Translations under genes and position numbers: made by a program
Notes under the pieces: model-generated
What the model saw: the letters and a program-made list of their open reading frames with translations, nothing else
Database searches by the model: none
Told to the model about the DNA's origin: nothing
Part shown: in pieces, positions 59,983 through 64,000 of the stretch
Position numbering within the stretch: the stretch's first letter is position 1
Layout of the letters: every line of letters starts with the position of its first letter
Assembly: GCF_048128805.1 (NCBI RefSeq)
Contig: NC_136003.1
Location: 24,564,340 to 24,628,339 of the forward strand
Direction of reading: 5' to 3'
Length of the DNA: 64,000 nucleotides
Source: Centroberyx gerrardi
Taxonomy: Eukaryota > Chordata > Actinopteri > Beryciformes > Berycidae

Positions 59983-60292
59983 CAGTGATTCGCAACCTTT
60001 TTCATATCAAGGACCCCTCGTGTAGTACACATTAGGCCCACGGACCCCCATTTGACACAAATCTGAGAATATTTTTATTGTTAGATACGATTTTGTCCAG
60101 AATTCCATGACTATCTGTATTCTAGGTAGAGAGATAACAGTGAAACTATAGTCTACATTTATTCTACATGCTCTAATCGTGTTAACTTCATAAATAAAGG
60201 TAAAGTTTAACAATTCATAATTTTGCTGTGGACCCCCTGGAAACCCCTCAAGGTCCCCTGGTGGTCCCCGGACCCCACGTTGAGAACCATTG
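59983..60292. mobile_element. non-autonomous hAT-like MITE, copy B
   Basis: The left end CAGTGATTCGCAACCTTTTT and the right end in reverse complement, CAATGGTTCTCAACGTGGGG, are the CAGNGGTTCTCAA-type hAT ends. Adjacent GGACCCC runs occur at both sides. The flanking octamers GTGTATGG and CCCTATGG agree at the last five positions, a decayed 8-base target duplication. About 310 bases, no coding capacity. Confidence 0.7.
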
Positions 60293-60310
60293 CCCTATGG
60301 CCTTCATGTT

Positions 60311-60313
<3 letters not shown>

Positions 60314-60348
<35 letters not shown>
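60314..60348. repeat. CA microsatellite
   Basis: About seventeen CA units, 22 bases beyond the hAT-like MITE copy B. Confidence 0.92.
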
Positions 60349-60350
<2 letters not shown>

Positions 60351-60675
60351 CTGTAAACGTACAACAACATCGCATCACATGTTACTGTATCCCTCTGCTG
60401 TAAACTGACGTGACTAGCCTCGCTTGTATCTTATTAGCTGTATTGATCAAACGGTCCTGGATGATTGATGGCCGCTGCATTTCAACAGCCGAACATTCAA
60501 CCGACAAAACATCACATCAATGACCATCACTCCCGTACGCTCTGCTCTCAGCATCCACCTAGCATTGATTGGCTAGATAAACGCATGTCCCCTGACACTC
60601 GCCCCTGGCTCTGGGTACAGAGAGGATGATGCCGGTTTCCCCCCGGGGGAAGCGGGTTATTTGTTACTGACATGC

Positions 60676-60735
60676 AGTGGCAGGGGGCGGGGCGGTGGGG
60701 GGGCGGGGCGGTGGGGGGGCGGGGGGGGGGTGGGT
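60676..60735. repeat. G-rich tract with quadruplex potential
   Basis: Repeated GGGGCGGGGCGGTGGGGGG units on the plus strand, including a 10-base G run. Confidence 0.85.
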
Positions 60736-61302
60736 GGGAGGTTGTGGCCCCATCGCCGGGGAAGAATGCATCAGCATAGACAGACAGGCAGACAGATAAT
60801 CAGTAGGCCACAGACACTCCCTGCGCACACACTCTGTCTGTCTGCCTGTCTGCGCTCGTTCAGCTCCGCTCCAAACATAATCACTTTACAGGGAGATACT
60901 GTTTACAGCTCTGTGTCCCTGGGAATAACAGATGAAAACAGTTTGTCTGTCACTGTTTGTGTGTGTGTGTGTGTGTGAAGGACAAAGACACAAATGGTGG
61001 TGTAGCAAGGAATACAGAGAGAGACAAAGAGTAAGGACGTAATTGAGTGTGGGTTTGCATACTCCACATCCCTTCTGTACATCTCAGTTCATCAGATTAC
61101 ACGGATGAAGGCGGGCTATGCTGTAGAAATGTCAGTTTTAGCCGACTCACACGACTAAAATACATCATTTTTGCGCTGTGAGCTATGAGCACACGGCCAC
61201 CGCTGATGTTGTTCTCTTTGTTCTGCCAATTTTCTATCGTGTGCTGATGACACAAAGACGCTTTGACACACGTGTTCCCAAGTTTCTCACAGGTTTGCAC
61301 TG

Positions 61303-61336
<34 letters not shown>

Positions 61337-61740
61337 CAGAGCAGATGAGTGTTGGCATAGCAGCTCGAGCTGCGCTAGAACACGTGTCTCAATTACAGCT
61401 AATCGAATCAGATGTGTGTCTGTGTGTGCGAGCTTGAATATAATTCCTGTTAGCTTGCATTTTAATATTAGCTGAGAGAGGGTCACGCTTCTGAGGCAAA
61501 GCCAACGTGACGCCACATTTGATCCAGGCCATCGGTACATACAGTATCCAATCGTATCCATCGTGTGTATCATCTCATTCCAGGCGCTGTGATGGGTGGG
61601 ATGTCTTGTTGATGAGGATGAGTCAGAGTGAGGCAGACTTCGCTACAAATGATACCCTTGGTAGGATGTGTGATAGTCCAACATGCAATATTGATCCCCT
61701 GCAATTTCATGATAATATCTGGCTAGTGCAGAGGGAACTG

Positions 61741-61745
<5 letters not shown>

Positions 61746-61789
<44 letters not shown>
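61746..61789. repeat. GA microsatellite
   Basis: About 22 GA units on the plus strand. Confidence 0.92.
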
Positions 61790-61792
<3 letters not shown>

Positions 61793-64000
61793 CTGTCCTC
61801 CTTCATCTCCACTCACTGCTGACATGTCATGGCACTCTACCAAGCTCCAGTAAAGAGTGAGATAGAGCACAGTTGTATAGGGAAGGCAGGGGGTTCAGGA
61901 AGATATGTGACTAGCACTGGAATAAAACAGGTAACAAAACAGTGCATACGAGTGCAAAACTCGCCTAGACACACATGCATACACACACACACACACAGAC
62001 ACACACACACACACACACACATTCGTCATGACTGTTTACTAATTTATACTTATTTATGAGATGCTTGCAGTACAGAGTATGCGAAAAACTTGCGGTATGC
62101 TCTGGAACAGTTACAGCTCCAGTGACGCACAGATCAATCTGCTAAGTTTCAAATCTGTTGTTTTGCAGCCTTTGAGCTGCTGAAAGTTCCCCAACCCCCA
62201 AAAAAGACTTTAGTTTTGCATGCTAGTGTTTATCTCTCAACAAATTATTTATGTGACTCACAAATGACTCACGATGGCTCATGTAAAATGTATAACGTTG
62301 CTCAGATTTACACGCACCTGCACTGTCAATATCCTCCAAGCAGCACAAATCCCACTAATGCAGACCAGAGGGGGACTTGCTGTCTCAGTGGAGGCATAAT
62401 TGCCCGTGTTTCTCACCTCTTCGATCCATACACCAGCCCCCATACATTCTCACATGTACATAAATGTCCAAAATCAATGCTGTATTGAGGGATCAACAGG
62501 TTATGGCTGGCCATAATTCAGTGAAGCAGCTTTAAAATGTGATTCTTCCTCTCTCCGTCAGAATTCATTGGGCCCAGTCGGAGATATACGGGATGTTCCA
62601 GCGTGCCCAGAGGTCAAGACTGAGCAACAAAGGCTTGGACCCACTGGGAATGCAATGATAAACACCCTTGCAGCTATAATAACGATTTATTGTAGACTGT
62701 GTTAGAGGATTCACCCAATACAAACAATGTCAAAGGGAATAGCTAATTCACTAACTCCAGGTATTTCATCTTTTTTGAGGCTGTAGCAGGGATGGCAGGG
62801 TGTAACAGTGCAGTGAAGACGCAGTTTCCTGGCTCGATTCAGTTCTAGGTCATCAAAGAGAATAATGTGGTTCCAGACGACATCATCATCCTCAGGTAAT
62901 AGGTGCATGATTTATTTGGGGATCAAATTCTTCATGTCTTTGTCGCACAGGTTGCATTGTACAGTAGGCGGTTGATGTAAAACTGAAATAGGGAAAGAGT
63001 GGGAAATGGTTGCAATTGAAGAGAAGCAAAAAGAGAGCCAATAAGCTTTATTATAGAGGCCCAGAAATATGAGGAAAAAATCACGAGGACAGACTGAAAA
63101 AACACTAATAGAAAATGTCAGCGCAAAGAGCGCTAGCGCTTTTGTTCTTTATCATTACAAGGAGGAAAAAAGAGAGGGTATGTGGACTAGTTTCACGTCC
63201 CAACATTTCCCTGCTTGACTAAAGTTACTCATTATGCATGGCAGACAGGCAGATTCCCACTTTGAATGTGAGATAAGAGATGCATAATCACACACAGCTT
63301 CCATCGCGCTGTCCTTATCGCACATGCATGAGCACACACACCACACACACTCAGCACACCACACACTTCTTTCCCTCTCTCTCCCTTTGTCAGTTAGCTA
63401 CTGTGCTTGGTTTAATGGAAGCGGAGCTCTTTGTAAAATAGTAGTCTCTGTTCCAACCACTTTCCTTGCCACTATGCAATCCCCCTCCCAATCTCAGTGG
63501 GGCCCTTCATCCTCGCCCACATTCACCTAACCCATCAGCTTCGCCCCAGCAACTCATCATCCACCCATTTCACTCACCCAATCACTGTCCACACACCAGA
63601 CCCCAGGCAGAACACAATGGCTGTCAATCTCACACAGAGGGGGGATGCTATTTCTGAATGAGCAACAGAGGTGACAAATATCTCCCGAACAGATACTTTT
63701 CTTCCCCTTGTTAGTAATGCACAATAAAAGCATAGACGCAGCGAATGTGTGGCAGTTTCTTCTGGTTATACGTATTGTGTCCAGCTCACACCCTTCTGAC
63801 GATGCAACCAAAGTGTCACATCAATTTTCATCACAGCAGTGAAGGTGTTACATTAATTAATGAAGACCTTGGCCCTCTTCGACTAACTCCCCTGATCAAG
63901 TCTGTCGACTCTGTGTTATCCCCCTGTATCTGAAGAGAAGACACAACCAGGTGACTGGACTTTGTGTGTGTGTGTGTGTGTGTGTGTGTGGTCTCAACAA

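Larger units (their letters stand above)
59348..64000. other. stac2: probable stac2 intron 1
   Basis: Sequence upstream of the first visible stac2 exon; no start exon of the expected type (short, ending in phase 0) was recognised, so it probably lies beyond 64000. The stretch contains a hAT-like MITE (59983-60292), a CA tract (60314-60348), a G-rich block (60676-60735), CT and GA tracts (61308-61333, 61746-61789) and a GT tract at the right edge (63962-63990). An unexplained minus-strand frame at 62711-62908 is listed as a finding. Confidence 0.5.

Noticed and set aside
1..64000. CRISPR array, bacterial operon, integrated virus or 5S rRNA gene cluster
   Set aside because: None was seen: repeats are microsatellites or eukaryotic mobile elements, genes have introns, and no 5S internal promoter sequence was recognised near the p43-like gene.

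Overview
The window looks like nuclear DNA of a ray-finned (teleost) fish. Coding sequence is split into many small exons with GT-AG splice sites. The spaces between exons are dense in CA/GT, CT/GA and poly-G tracts and in short interspersed elements of fish type. All gene models were made by eye from conserved protein motifs and splice signals; no alignment or database search was run.

Layout from left to right: (1) positions 281-430, plus strand, the last coding exon of a gene that begins outside the window and that I do not recognise, followed by its 3' UTR and a poly(A) signal near 909. (2) positions 5231-20413, minus strand, 24 coding exons of adam11, a catalytically dead ADAM of the nervous system, complete from signal peptide to transmembrane segment; only its short cytoplasmic tail is unresolved. 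(3) positions 25497-28797, plus strand, a complete nine-exon, nine-zinc-finger gene of the TFIIIA family. It most resembles the fish 42sp43 (p43, 5S-RNA-binding) type rather than TFIIIA itself. It has a TATA box and an upstream cluster of TAATTG/TAATTA sites that includes a perfect inverted repeat. (4) about 16.5 kb without recognisable genes but with several mobile-element remnants. (5) positions 45785-59347, minus strand, ten exons of stac2 (C1-type cysteine-rich domain plus two SH3 domains), lacking only the first coding exon. (6) 59.3-64 kb, probably stac2 intron 1, with microsatellites and a hAT-like MITE.

adam11 and stac2 are both neuronal genes acting at the plasma membrane, and both human orthologues are on chromosome 17, which suggests a conserved block. 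The oocyte-type 5S RNA-binding gene between them is out of keeping with its neighbours in expected expression. No operon-like relation is implied.

The most interesting items are the promoter architecture of the p43-like gene (possible oocyte homeodomain sites), a long-terminal-inverted-repeat element family present three times and in opposite orientations, a MITE that reaches within 16 bases of an adam11 exon and probably supplies its branch point, a tRNA-Leu-like pseudogene in an adam11 intron, and several insertions with visible target duplications.
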